Shown: positions 42,498 to 51,344 of the stretch, piece after piece | Position numbering within the stretch: position 1 is the stretch's first letter | Layout: each line of letters begins with the position of its first letter | Source: Pseudomonadota bacterium | GTDB taxonomy: Bacteria > Pseudomonadota > Gammaproteobacteria > Steroidobacterales > Steroidobacteraceae | Direction: 5' to 3' | NCBI GenBank assembly: GCA_018241505.1 | Contig: JAFEDS010000038.1 | Location: 62,001 to 126,000 of the forward strand | DNA: 64,000 nucleotides | Program-made: the position numbers and the translations under genes | Notes under the pieces: generated by a model | Databases searched by the model: none | What the model was told of the DNA's origin: nothing | What the model saw: only the letters and a program-made list of their open reading frames with translations

Positions 42498-45400
42498 GTG
42501 CTGCGACCGAAGCCTGCGTCCGTTGCCTTTTGGGTGCCATTCTTGATGTCGACCGGTGGAGCGGCGGTGGCGGCGGATTCGCCCGCGACGGCGCCCGCTC
42601 CCGCGGCCAACCCGCCGCAGCAACAGCTCGAAGAGGTGGTCGTCACCGGCTTGCGCAAGAGCTTTGAGACCTCCCTGGAAGACAAGAAAAACGCCTTTGT
42701 CGTCCAGGACTCCATCAACGCCGAGGAGCTGGGCCGCTTCCCCGATGCCGACGTCGCCGACTCTCTGCAACATATCCCCGGCATCACCATCAGCCGCACC
42801 ACCGGCGGTGAAGGCCAGAAGGTCAGTGTTCGCGGCTTTGGCCCGCAATACAACATCGTCACCCTGAATAATCGCATTCTCGCGACGGACGACGATGCGC
42901 GCGATCTCGCGTTCGACGTGCTGCCTTCGGAAATCATTTCCGGTGCCGATGTGTTGAAGTCGACGCAGGCTTCGGCGTTGGAAGGCAGCATCGGCGGTAC
43001 AGTCAACCTGCGCACCGCCAGCCCGTTCGAGAATCGGGGCTTGCACGCGGGCGCGCATGTCGAAGGTAACTACAACGACATGTCCGAGCTGTGGGGCAAG
43101 AAGTTCTCGGCGTTCCTCGAGAACACGATGCTCGATGACACGCTCGGTTTCCTGCTCGGTGGCGTGTATTCGAACAACAAGGAGCGGACGGATTCGCTCA
43201 ACGCCTACAGCCAGAACATCTACGGCCCTCAGTTCTATCCTTTCGACGCGACCGATGCGAGCAACGGGGCCACCCCGCTGATTGCGACCCCTTGCTGCAT
43301 CACATTCGGCTCGATTTTCGACGATAAGAAGCGTGAAGCCTTGTCGGGCAGCCTGGAATGGCGTCCCTTCGAAGGTTTCAAGCTCGTTGCGGACGGCTTG
43401 TGGACGAAGCTCGAGGACAAGCAGAACGGCTTCAACCAGTCGTACTACTTCCCGTACGGTACCGATGCGAATGGCAACTCGCTTTGGAGCAACGCCACGG
43501 TCAACAACGGCGTGGTCACCGCCGTAACGTCGGCCGCGTTCCAGCCGGAAATTGTCAACAACACCATCAACCGCAACGTCGTGACCTCCCTGTATGGTTT
43601 GCGAGGGAGCTGGCAGGCGAACGACAAGCTCAAGATCGATTTCGACGCCTACCGGTCGGCGGCCCGGCGGCCGGAGGGCGGCACTGATACCTTTGTGACC
43701 GCGGGTCTGGTGTCACAGGATCCGACCGCACCGGATATCCTCGTCATGCAGGACCTGCCCCACAGCCTGCCCAGCCTCAATGTGTTGGTGCCACCCAGCC
43801 AGCTCGGCATGACGGCCTGTCCGGCCGGGACCGCCAGCAGCAGCAACGCCGGCTATTGCTCATACAACGCGCTCATGAACTCCGGCGCTTTGAATGACAA
43901 CAAATACTGGTCGACCCATTATGACGGCCTGAACGGCTTCTCGGTACATGACCAGGTCACCGGCTTCACGCTGGACGGCGCCTGGAAGGCGCAGGCGGGC
44001 CCGCTGGACTCGATTCTGTTCGGCGCGGGTTACAGCCACCGCGAGAAGTCGCGCGTGGATGAAAGCAACGACTGGACCAACGGCTCCGGACAATACGGCT
44101 TGTTGTACAACACCGCCGGATGCCCGGTGCAGTGCGCGCCTTACAGCTTCGGCTCGCAGGGCTTCAACGTTATTTCCATGACGAGTCCGCCGCACTTCAT
44201 GCAGGGCGCCGGGGGCTCTTATCCCACCGTCCTGCCGCGTTTGGACGTCGGGCAGTTGTTTGCGTTCATGAAGAGCCTCGATGGCAAGCCGAATCCCCAG
44301 TTCTGCACCGATCCCACCAACCCGGCGAGCTGCCAGCCGTTCAACTTCGCCGACACGCTGCCGCAGCGCAATCCATTCAACTCATACGACGTAATCGAGA
44401 AGACCTTCTCGTTCTACACCGAAGCCACTTTCCAGGGTGAGCGCTGGTCCGGAAACGTCGGCGTGCGCGTAGTGCACACAAAGACCGACGCGACAACCGC
44501 GCAGTCGGTGCCCGTGTCGTTGTGGACCGCCGACCCGAATGCTTCCACGGTGACCTACAACGTCCAATACTCGGACGCCCAGTCGTTCGAGGAGAACGCT
44601 TCCTACACGTTCGCCCTGCCATCTGCGAATTTCGCCTACTGGCTGATTCCCGAGCAGTTGCAGTTACGAGCCGCCGGCGGCGAAACCATCGCCCGCCCGA
44701 ACCTGAACCAGCTCGCACCCAATGCAACCAACAACGCACAGAATGGCGAGCCGCAGCTCGGCTACACCGGTACCGCGGGCCTGAAGCCGATCAAGGCCTG
44801 GAACATCGATCTTTCGGCCGAGTGGTACTACCAACCGCACGCCGCAGTGACACTCGGTGTGTTCGGCAAGAAGGTGAAGGACGATATCTACACGGGTGTC
44901 ACGACCAACGTGGATCTCGGCACGATCAAGTACGATGGCGGACCTCCGGGCACCGTGCCGGGAGTTCCATTCCTGTGGACCATTACCGCTCCCGCCAACG
45001 GCGCCAAGGAAACCTACACAGGTGTCGAGCTGACGTGGCAGCACTTCCTGGAGATGGGTCTTGGCGCACACGCTCAGGTCACCCACACCTGGAGCAAGGG
45101 CTACGATCAGGATGGCAATCCGACAGGTGCGGTCAACCAGGCGCCCCCGACAACGGCTTCTCTGAGTGTCATCTACGACAAGGGCCCGTTCAACGCGGAT
45201 GTGAACTGGGACTACACCTCCCGTTACACCTCGGCCTGTGCGCAATGCACCGAGGTCCCCGGTTTCCCGGCCATCACCGACCCATTCTCCTGGGTGACCG
45301 CCAGCGTGCACTGGCGGGCGTTTGCCGGCTTAGAGGTGTATGTCGAGGGCCGCAACCTGACGAATGCAATCGCCCGGACCTACCTCAATGGAAACGCCTT

Positions 45401-45509
45401 GTTGCCGTGGGCACCCGGTCAGCAGGTGGGGGCGAGCGCGAGCGGTGTTGGCTATGGCTATACGGCGTTTGGCCGAAGCTACGTGGCCGGTGTGTCGTAT
45501 CGCTTCTAA
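42498..45509 (+). CDS. Large TonB-dependent receptor (Xanthomonas/Caulobacter carbohydrate type)
   Basis: The start is GTG 42498 with GTGGGGAG six bases upstream; 1003 aa. The signal peptide is followed by a TonB box (LEEVVVTGLRKS). The plug has NAEELGRFPDADVADSLQHI, PGITISRTTGGEGQKVSVRG and SEIISGADVLKSTQASALEG, the classic text of the TIGR01782 receptors that import oligosaccharides. The barrel closes with SYVAGVSYRF, whose last Phe is the outer-membrane signature. The next gene starts directly after the stop codon. With the glycosidase and sugar enzymes it is expected to take up GalNAc-containing saccharides. Confidence 0.95.
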   Translation: MLRPKPASVAFWVPFLMSTGGAAVAADSPATAPAPAANPPQQQLEEVVVTGLRKSFETSLEDKKNAFVVQDSINAEELGRFPDADVADSLQHIPGITISRTTGGEGQKVSVRGFGPQYNIVTLNNRILATDDDARDLAFDVLPSEIISGADVLKSTQASALEGSIGGTVNLRTASPFENRGLHAGAHVEGNYNDMSELWGKKFSAFLENTMLDDTLGFLLGGVYSNNKERTDSLNAYSQNIYGPQFYPFDATDASNGATPLIATPCCITFGSIFDDKKREALSGSLEWRPFEGFKLVADGLWTKLEDKQNGFNQSYYFPYGTDANGNSLWSNATVNNGVVTAVTSAAFQPEIVNNTINRNVVTSLYGLRGSWQANDKLKIDFDAYRSAARRPEGGTDTFVTAGLVSQDPTAPDILVMQDLPHSLPSLNVLVPPSQLGMTACPAGTASSSNAGYCSYNALMNSGALNDNKYWSTHYDGLNGFSVHDQVTGFTLDGAWKAQAGPLDSILFGAGYSHREKSRVDESNDWTNGSGQYGLLYNTAGCPVQCAPYSFGSQGFNVISMTSPPHFMQGAGGSYPTVLPRLDVGQLFAFMKSLDGKPNPQFCTDPTNPASCQPFNFADTLPQRNPFNSYDVIEKTFSFYTEATFQGERWSGNVGVRVVHTKTDATTAQSVPVSLWTADPNASTVTYNVQYSDAQSFEENASYTFALPSANFAYWLIPEQLQLRAAGGETIARPNLNQLAPNATNNAQNGEPQLGYTGTAGLKPIKAWNIDLSAEWYYQPHAAVTLGVFGKKVKDDIYTGVTTNVDLGTIKYDGGPPGTVPGVPFLWTITAPANGAKETYTGVELTWQHFLEMGLGAHAQVTHTWSKGYDQDGNPTGAVNQAPPTTASLSVIYDKGPFNADVNWDYTSRYTSACAQCTEVPGFPAITDPFSWVTASVHWRAFAGLEVYVEGRNLTNAIARTYLNGNALLPWAPGQQVGASASGVGYGYTAFGRSYVAGVSYRF

Positions 45510-46406
45510 ATGAGCAAGCCCTGGCTCACCTATGCGTTGATCACCACCCTGTTCTGGGGAGTGTGGGGAGCCTTTGCCGAGTTTCCGACGCGGCACGGGT
45601 TCCCTGACACGCTGGTGTATGTGGTCTGGACATTGACCATGATTCCGCCGGCCCTCTACGCCATGCGGCGGGTGGGCTGGCGGGTGCAACGCAATGCCAA
45701 GTCCATACTTCTGGGCGCTCTGATCGGCTTCACAGGGGCGGGCGGCCAGATGTTGTTGTTTCATGCCGTGCATACCGGACCCACCTACCTGATTTTCCCG
45801 GTCATTGCCTTGTCGCCGGTGGTGACGATCGGCTTGTCCATGGTGTTTCTGCGTGAGCGGGTCACCAAGGTCGGCGCGCTCGGTGTCCTGCTGGCGCTCA
45901 TTGCCTTGCCCTTGTTCAACTACTCGCCGGCGGGTGCGGGCGGGGCGGTCCAGGGCGTGAGTTGGTTCATTTATGCCCTGATTGTGCTGTTGGCCTGGGG
46001 GGTGCAGGGCTACTTCATGAAGCTCGCCAATGCCTCCATGGATGCGGAGAACATTTTTCTCTACATGACCGTGACCGGCCTGTTGTTGATTCCCAGCGCC
46101 TTGTGGATGACCGACTTTTCGACACCCATTGAGTATGGCTGGCAGGGACCGGGCCTGGCCGCCATCACCCAGGTCCTGAATGCCGTGGGTGCCTTAACCC
46201 TGGTGTACGCCTTTCGCTACGGTCGCGCGCTGGTGGTGGCGCCCCTGGCCAACGCCGGCGCGCCGATGATCACCGCGATCGTCTCCATGGCCGTGCTCGG
46301 AGTTCTGCCCAACAGCGTGACGGTGGTGGCGATTGCGTTGGCGTTCTGCGCGGCCGCGCTGTTGGCCATCGAGCCGGAAGACAAGCTGGTCGAGCAACCT
46401 GTATGA
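45510..46406 (+). CDS. EamA/DMT-family inner-membrane permease
   Basis: The 298-aa product has ten helices and the two EamA repeats: ALITTLFWGVWGAFAEFPTR and GLSMVFLRERVTKVGALGVL in the first, QGYFMKLANASMDAENIFLY in the second. Its ATG follows the receptor stop with no gap. DMT proteins of this build move sugars, amino acids or their derivatives, so it is the likely inner-membrane step for the sugar brought in by the receptor. It overlaps the next gene by four bases (ATGA). Confidence 0.88.
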   Translation: MSKPWLTYALITTLFWGVWGAFAEFPTRHGFPDTLVYVVWTLTMIPPALYAMRRVGWRVQRNAKSILLGALIGFTGAGGQMLLFHAVHTGPTYLIFPVIALSPVVTIGLSMVFLRERVTKVGALGVLLALIALPLFNYSPAGAGGAVQGVSWFIYALIVLLAWGVQGYFMKLANASMDAENIFLYMTVTGLLLIPSALWMTDFSTPIEYGWQGPGLAAITQVLNAVGALTLVYAFRYGRALVVAPLANAGAPMITAIVSMAVLGVLPNSVTVVAIALAFCAAALLAIEPEDKLVEQPV

Positions 46407-47692
46407 ATGCGATGTTGGATCTGGTTCGCCGTCACAAATCCGGCGGCCGTGTTGGAATCTACTCGGTGTGTTCGGCGCATCCGCTGGTGCTGGAAGCCGC
46501 CCTGCGGCTCGCCAGGCAGACCGGCAGCCTGGCGCTGGTGGAAGCCACTTCGAACCAGGTGAACCAGGATGGCGGCTATACCGGCATGCTGCCGGCGGAT
46601 TTTCGCCAGCGAGTCCTGGCAATTGCCGGCGCCGTGGGTTTGCCGCATGAGCGTGTCGTGTTGGGCGGGGATCACCTGGGGCCCAACTGTTGGCAGAGCC
46701 TGCCTGCCGCCACCGCCTTGCTGAACGCCGGCGTGATGGTGGATCAATATGTCGCCGCGGGCTTCCGCAAAATTCACCTCGACTGCTCAATGTCCTGCGC
46801 CGACGACCCGCCCACCCTGGGTGACGAAGTCATAGCAGACCGTGCCGCCGCCTTGTGCAAGATCACCGAAGGCCAGTGGCGCAAAGCGGGCGGAGAGCCA
46901 CCGGTCTACATCATCGGTACGGAAGTGCCGGTGCCCGGCGGCGCGCACGAGGACCTGGAAGGCTTGGCAGTTACGACCCCGGAGGCTGCGCGAACCACCA
47001 TCGAAGTGCATCGCAAGGCCTTCGAGCGGCATGGCGTCCAGGATGCCTGGAGCCGTGTGATCGGGCTCGTCACTCAGCCGGGCGTGGAGTTCGATCACCA
47101 CAAGGTCATCGACTACGTGCCTGCCAAGGCGGTGTCCCTGAGCCGCAGCATCGAGCCGGTCGGCGGGATGGTGTTTGAAGCTCATTCCACCGACTATCAG
47201 ACGCCCGCCGCGCTCGCCGACCTTGTGCGGGACCACTTCGCCATTCTCAAAGTAGGTCCGGGTGTGACATTCGCCCTGCGCGAGGTGCTCTGGGCGCTGG
47301 CGGACATTGCCGATGAGTTGCACGTCGCGCCCTCCCTGAAGCAGATTGTGCTGGCCGAAATGAATCGCAATCCGCGCTACTGGAGGGCCTACTACACGAA
47401 TCCCGCCCAGCAGGAATTCGACCTGCAGTACAGTCTCAGTGACCGGATCCGTTACTACTGGAGTACCCCCGTGGTCGAGGCCGCCTGTTCGCAGCTTCTC
47501 AAAGAATTGGCTGCCCGGGGAATCCCGCTGACTCTCATCAGTCAGTACCTGCCGGTGCAGTACGCGGCCATCCGTGCCGGACGGTTGGCCAATGATCCGC
47601 GCGAGCTGGTGCTCGATGGCGTGGAGCAGGTGCTGCGTCATTACGACCGCGCGTGCCGCCCTGAAGCGGCCGGCCGCGCGGCCATCGATTGA
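46403..47692 (+). CDS. D-tagatose-bisphosphate aldolase non-catalytic subunit (GatZ/KbaZ/AgaZ type)
   Basis: The 429-aa product matches GatZ/KbaZ: GGRVGIYSVCSAHPLVLEAA, VEATSNQVNQDGGYTGMLPA, GDHLGPNCWQSLPAATALL and PVYIIGTEVPVPGGAHEDLE. This protein is needed for full activity and stability of the class II tagatose-1,6-bisphosphate aldolase GatY/KbaY in Escherichia coli. The catalytic partner, with its own zinc site, is not in the window. In this locus it may work with a distant partner or have another role. Four-base overlap with the permease; the SIS gene begins eight bases later. Confidence 0.93.
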   Translation: MNAMLDLVRRHKSGGRVGIYSVCSAHPLVLEAALRLARQTGSLALVEATSNQVNQDGGYTGMLPADFRQRVLAIAGAVGLPHERVVLGGDHLGPNCWQSLPAATALLNAGVMVDQYVAAGFRKIHLDCSMSCADDPPTLGDEVIADRAAALCKITEGQWRKAGGEPPVYIIGTEVPVPGGAHEDLEGLAVTTPEAARTTIEVHRKAFERHGVQDAWSRVIGLVTQPGVEFDHHKVIDYVPAKAVSLSRSIEPVGGMVFEAHSTDYQTPAALADLVRDHFAILKVGPGVTFALREVLWALADIADELHVAPSLKQIVLAEMNRNPRYWRAYYTNPAQQEFDLQYSLSDRIRYYWSTPVVEAACSQLLKELAARGIPLTLISQYLPVQYAAIRAGRLANDPRELVLDGVEQVLRHYDRACRPEAAGRAAID

Positions 47693-47700
47693 GGACCTCA

Positions 47701-48840
47701 ATGAACTATTTAGGACATCCGCAAGCCGAGCTCGAGGCGGCCGGCGGAATCTGGACTGCGCGCGAAATCGCGCAGCAGCCGGCGGTCTGGCCGAAAATCC
47801 ACCGCCAGTTGAATGCGGGTGCGGGCGCCTTGCGTGCATTTCTGCGGCCGCTGCTGGACCGCAAGGACCTGCGTATCGTGCTGACCGGTGCCGGCACTTC
47901 CGCGTTTATTGGCGAGTGCCTCGTACCTGCCGTGAAGCGCTCAACGAATTTGCGCGTGGAGGCGATCGCAACGACAGATCTGGTTGGTTCGCCGGACGTC
48001 TGGTTTGAAGCGGCAGCGCCCACCTTGTTGGTGTCATTTGCGCGTTCCGGCAATAGCCCGGAGAGTCTTGCAGCCGTCAATCTGGCAGAACAGGCGCTCC
48101 GCGACCGGCATCATTTGATTGTGACCTGCAACCGAAACGGCGAGTTGTATCGCCGTGCTCAGCAGTTGAAAAACGCCCACGTGTTGTTGCTGCCCGAAGA
48201 GACGGATGATCGCGGGTTTGCGATGACGTCGAGTTTCAGCGGCATGACTCTCGCGGCGTCGCTCGCGTTTGCGGCTCTGCCTGAAACGGATGTCGCGGCC
48301 GTTGCCAAGTGGTCGGCGGGCGTCCTGGAAACCCGGGTGCCGCTGATAGCGGAGCTGGCCCAGGCGGGGTTCGAAAGGGTGGTGTATCTTGGGGGACAGG
48401 AATTCAAGGGCCTGGCGCGCGAGGCGGCGCTCAAGATGCTCGAGCTCAGTGACGGCCGGATGGTGGCTTTGGCGGAGACGCCGTTGGGATTCCGGCACGG
48501 CCCCAAAACCATTGTCAACGGCAAAACGCTCGTCGTGATGTTTCTCTCGAACGACCCCTATGCCCGGCAGTATGAAGCCGATCTGCTGCGGGAATTGCGC
48601 AGTGATGGCGTAGCGGGCCGTGTAGTTGCCCTGGGCGGCAGCGAGGACGCGATTACCGTCGGCGCCCCCGCGACCGCCAGTAATCTCGCTCTGTGTTTCC
48701 CCTACGCAGTGTTCGTTCAGACTCTCGCGTTTCTGCGGTCTTTGTCGCTGGGACTGCGTCCTGACACGCCGAACGCGCAGGGTGTGGTCAATCGGGTGGT
48801 ACAGGGCGTGTCGATCTACCCCTGGACACCTTCCCGGTGA
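47701..48840 (+). CDS. agaS: AgaS-type galactosamine-6-phosphate deaminase/isomerase (SIS domains)
   Basis: I chose ATG 47701, with GAGGA six bases before it, giving 379 aa. Two SIS domains are present. The first has RIVLTGAGTSAFIGECLVPA and LLVSFARSGNSPESLAAVNL. The second has VVYLGGQEFKGLAREAALKM and ETPLGFRHGPKTIVNGKTLV, as in AgaS and the GlmS isomerase domain. AgaS converts galactosamine-6-phosphate to tagatose-6-phosphate plus ammonia. The gene order GatZ-AgaS-kinase supports this. Its stop overlaps the kinase GTG start. Confidence 0.92.
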   Translation: MNYLGHPQAELEAAGGIWTAREIAQQPAVWPKIHRQLNAGAGALRAFLRPLLDRKDLRIVLTGAGTSAFIGECLVPAVKRSTNLRVEAIATTDLVGSPDVWFEAAAPTLLVSFARSGNSPESLAAVNLAEQALRDRHHLIVTCNRNGELYRRAQQLKNAHVLLLPEETDDRGFAMTSSFSGMTLAASLAFAALPETDVAAVAKWSAGVLETRVPLIAELAQAGFERVVYLGGQEFKGLAREAALKMLELSDGRMVALAETPLGFRHGPKTIVNGKTLVVMFLSNDPYARQYEADLLRELRSDGVAGRVVALGGSEDAITVGAPATASNLALCFPYAVFVQTLAFLRSLSLGLRPDTPNAQGVVNRVVQGVSIYPWTPSR

Positions 48841-49823
48841 AGACATTTCTCGGCATCGACGGGGGCGGCACGAAAACAGACTTCCTGTTGATAGACGAGA
48901 TGGGACAGGTGCGGGCCGCGCATCGCGGCGGATCGGCCTACTACCTCGAGACCGGGCTCGACGCCTTGCAGACGATGTTGACCGCAGGCATCGAGGCAAC
49001 GTTGAAGCAAGCGGGAGTCGCGGCCGCACAGCTCGATTTCGCCTTCCTCGGGCTTCCCGCGCATGGCGAGGATAGCGGTCTGTTGCCGCGCCTGAACTCG
49101 ATTGTGGCGGAAGTATTACCGCCTTCGCGCTTTCGCTGTGGAAATGACATGGTGTGCGGCTGGGCCGGCGCGTTGGCTGGCAGCGATGGCATCAATATTG
49201 TCTCCGGCACGGGCTCAATTGGCTACGGAGAGTTCGCATCCCGTCAGGCTCGCGCAGGCGGGTGGGGCGAGCTGTTCAGCGACGAAGGCTCTGCTTACTG
49301 GATAGCGCGCGAGGGATTGATGCTGTTTGCGCGGATGAGCGATGGCCGCGAACCCCGCGCCGCGTTGTATCACCTCATCCGCGACCGCTTTCAACTCAAA
49401 CAAGACCTGGATTTGTGCTCGGTCGTCTACGGGCCCCCGCAACTGAGCCGGAGCAAGCTCGCTGGGTTGACGCCCCTCGTGGCACAGGCTGCTCGTGAAG
49501 GCGACACGAGCGCCCGACGGTTGTTTGCCCTTGCCGTGGAACATCTCGCGACCATCGTGCACGCCATTCACGACCAACTCCACGTTCCGCCGGAAACCAT
49601 CCTGCCGGTGTCGTATTCGGGTGGGATGTTCAAGCTCCACGATCTCGTGAAGTCCCCCCTCGAAGCGGCGTTGGGCGCGGGCGATCGGCACTATCGTTTT
49701 TTGGCGCCGCGCCTGCCCCCGGTCGCGGGTGCCGCTTTGTATGCAGCCAGGCTGGCGGGCGCACCTCTCGCCCCGGACAGTCTGGCGGCGCTCGAGCGCA
49801 AATCCATCAAGGACCCTGCATGA
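48837..49823 (+). CDS. BadF/BadG-family sugar kinase, N-acetylgalactosamine kinase candidate
   Basis: The start is GTG 48837, inside the AgaS stop (GTGA); 328 aa. ASKHA-fold motifs are clear: FLGIDGGGTKTDFLLIDEMG at the start (phosphate loop), INIVSGTGSIGYGEFAS and GGWGELFSDEGSAYWIAREG. These match N-acetylglucosamine-kinase-like BadF/BadG proteins, which phosphorylate amino sugars with ATP. In proteobacteria without a PTS for GalNAc the kinase AgaK belongs to this family. The setting makes GalNAc or galactosamine the likely substrate. Four-base overlap with the next gene. Confidence 0.9.
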   Translation: MKTFLGIDGGGTKTDFLLIDEMGQVRAAHRGGSAYYLETGLDALQTMLTAGIEATLKQAGVAAAQLDFAFLGLPAHGEDSGLLPRLNSIVAEVLPPSRFRCGNDMVCGWAGALAGSDGINIVSGTGSIGYGEFASRQARAGGWGELFSDEGSAYWIAREGLMLFARMSDGREPRAALYHLIRDRFQLKQDLDLCSVVYGPPQLSRSKLAGLTPLVAQAAREGDTSARRLFALAVEHLATIVHAIHDQLHVPPETILPVSYSGGMFKLHDLVKSPLEAALGAGDRHYRFLAPRLPPVAGAALYAARLAGAPLAPDSLAALERKSIKDPA

Positions 49824-50926
49824 AACAACTTCTCGGTTTCGGGCTCGCCCTGTGGGCCACGGCTTCCCTGGCTGACACGACCTACACTGCCGCTGACTTC
49901 GCCCAGGTGCGGAAGTTTGATTCGCACGTGCACGCCAATGTCGATGACCATCGTTTCCTGGATATTGCCCAGAAGGATGGCTTCGAGCTGCTGTCCATCA
50001 ATGTGGACTATCCTGACTTCCCCCAGTTGGACAAGCAGGCGGCGGTCGCGCACAAGTTGCAGAAGGAGGCTCCGCAGCGCTTTCACTACCTCACGACCTT
50101 CACCATGAAGGGATTCGAGGGACCGACCTGGACGGCCGACAGCATCCGGCACATCGACGAGGAAGTCGCACGGGGTGCCGTGGGTGTGAAGGTTTGGAAG
50201 AACGTGGGTATGGTGGAGCGGGACGCCCAACACAACCTCATCTTCCTGGACGATCCCCGCTTCGACGGCCTGATGAATCACCTGGAGGGCAAAGGGATTC
50301 CCCTGGTTGCCCATCAAGCCGAGCCCAAGAACTGCTGGCTGCCGCTCGATCAGATGACCACCGAAAACGATCGCAGCTATTTCCGCGAGCACCCGGAATA
50401 CTACATGTACCTGCATCCCGAGCAGCCGAGCTACGAAGCCCTCATGGGGCATCGCGACCGGTTTGTGGCCAAGCATCCGCGGCTGATTTTCATTGGCGCG
50501 CACCTGGCGAGCCTCGAATGGAACGTGGATGAGCTGGCGAAGTTCTTCGATACCTACCCCAACACCACGGCGGATCTCGCCGCGCGTATGACGCAGGTGC
50601 AGTTCCAGTCGAACGCCGACCGCGAGAAGGTGCGGCAGTTCTTCATCAAGTACCAGGACCGTCTGTTGTATGGAACGGATCTCACACAGAATCCGCCGGA
50701 CCCGAAGGCGCGTGCCCAAAATCCACCGGACAACGGGTCAGGTTTCGAGGTCGAAGCGGACGAATTCTGGCGGTCCGATTGGGTGTACCTGGCCACCAGC
50801 GGTGTTCAGCACATCGAAGCCATCAAGGCGGACGTGAAAGGGCTGGCGTTGCCCAAATCAGTGATTGACAAAATCTACTACGCGAACGCGCATCGGGTGT
50901 TCACCCGGCTGAAGCCTGCGCACTGA
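49820..50926 (+). CDS. Exported amidohydrolase (amidohydrolase-2 family)
   Basis: The 368-aa product has a Sec signal (MKQLLGFGLALWATASLAD). The TIM-barrel metal site starts with FDSHVHANVDD (His-x-His), then GAVGVKVWKNVG, VAHQAEPKN, FIGAHLASLEWNVDELA and YGTDLTQNP (late Asp). The family includes decarboxylases and hydrolases. Because of the signal it should work in the periplasm, so it is not the cytoplasmic amino-sugar-phosphate deacetylase the pathway needs. It is the last gene of the sugar run by a four-base overlap. The final 26 bases are antisense to the next gene. Confidence 0.88.
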   Translation: MKQLLGFGLALWATASLADTTYTAADFAQVRKFDSHVHANVDDHRFLDIAQKDGFELLSINVDYPDFPQLDKQAAVAHKLQKEAPQRFHYLTTFTMKGFEGPTWTADSIRHIDEEVARGAVGVKVWKNVGMVERDAQHNLIFLDDPRFDGLMNHLEGKGIPLVAHQAEPKNCWLPLDQMTTENDRSYFREHPEYYMYLHPEQPSYEALMGHRDRFVAKHPRLIFIGAHLASLEWNVDELAKFFDTYPNTTADLAARMTQVQFQSNADREKVRQFFIKYQDRLLYGTDLTQNPPDPKARAQNPPDNGSGFEVEADEFWRSDWVYLATSGVQHIEAIKADVKGLALPKSVIDKIYYANAHRVFTRLKPAH

Positions 50927-51287
50927 GGATCGCTGAGAACAGGCTGAGTACGATACTGCAGCCGAAGTAGGCTCCCACGATTTTGAGCGCCATCCGGCGC
51001 TCGATGTCGCACCATGTGATCAGCGCCACGGCGACGAAAACGACCGTGGCGACCACCGCGATGACGGCTCCCGTGAGCCCGGGAACCAGCTCCCGCACCG
51101 ATGCCTGGACCAGGATCGAGGCGATCGCGACCGCGACGACCCGCCACCGGCCGGTTTCCTCTTTGGCAATCAACATGGACAGGGCGAGGATGTAAAAAAC
51201 GACGGTGTTGACGGGGAACACTAGGTTTCGCCAGTTCTTCTTTTTATCTAGGCTGACCACAGCATACCGCCGCGGCGCAATCGCCAC
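50901..51287 (-). CDS. Hypothetical four-helix membrane protein
   Basis: The 128-aa product has four hydrophobic segments (VFPVNTVVFYILALSMLIA; VVAVAIASILVQASV; GAVIAVVATVVFVAVALI; IVGAYFGCSIVLSLFSAIL). Basic residues sit at the N-terminus (DKKKNWR). The pattern resembles small uncharacterised inner-membrane proteins of this group of bacteria. I do not recognise a named family. It overlaps the amidohydrolase gene tail to tail. Confidence 0.65.
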   Translation of the reverse strand: MAIAPRRYAVVSLDKKKNWRNLVFPVNTVVFYILALSMLIAKEETGRWRVVAVAIASILVQASVRELVPGLTGAVIAVVATVVFVAVALITWCDIERRMALKIVGAYFGCSIVLSLFSAILSAQASAG

Positions 51288-51344
51288 GCTCGTTCGCTAC
51301 ATAATGAGCCCCATCCGGCGTGGTTGCGCTAGGCTACGCCCCCC

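Noticed and set aside
41430-43058. Long minus-strand frame of 542 codons across the DeoR gene and the start of the TonB receptor
   Set aside because: It is antisense to two well-supported genes, has His/Arg/Gly-rich text with no domain and arises from GC-rich codon bias.
49691-50719. Minus-strand frame of 342 codons under the amidohydrolase gene
   Set aside because: Antisense shadow; the plus-strand gene has signal peptide and metal-site motifs.
49820-50926. Amidohydrolase as the missing amino-sugar-phosphate deacetylase
   Set aside because: It has a Sec signal and belongs to the amidohydrolase-2 family, not NagA/AgaA; a sugar phosphate would not be available in the periplasm.
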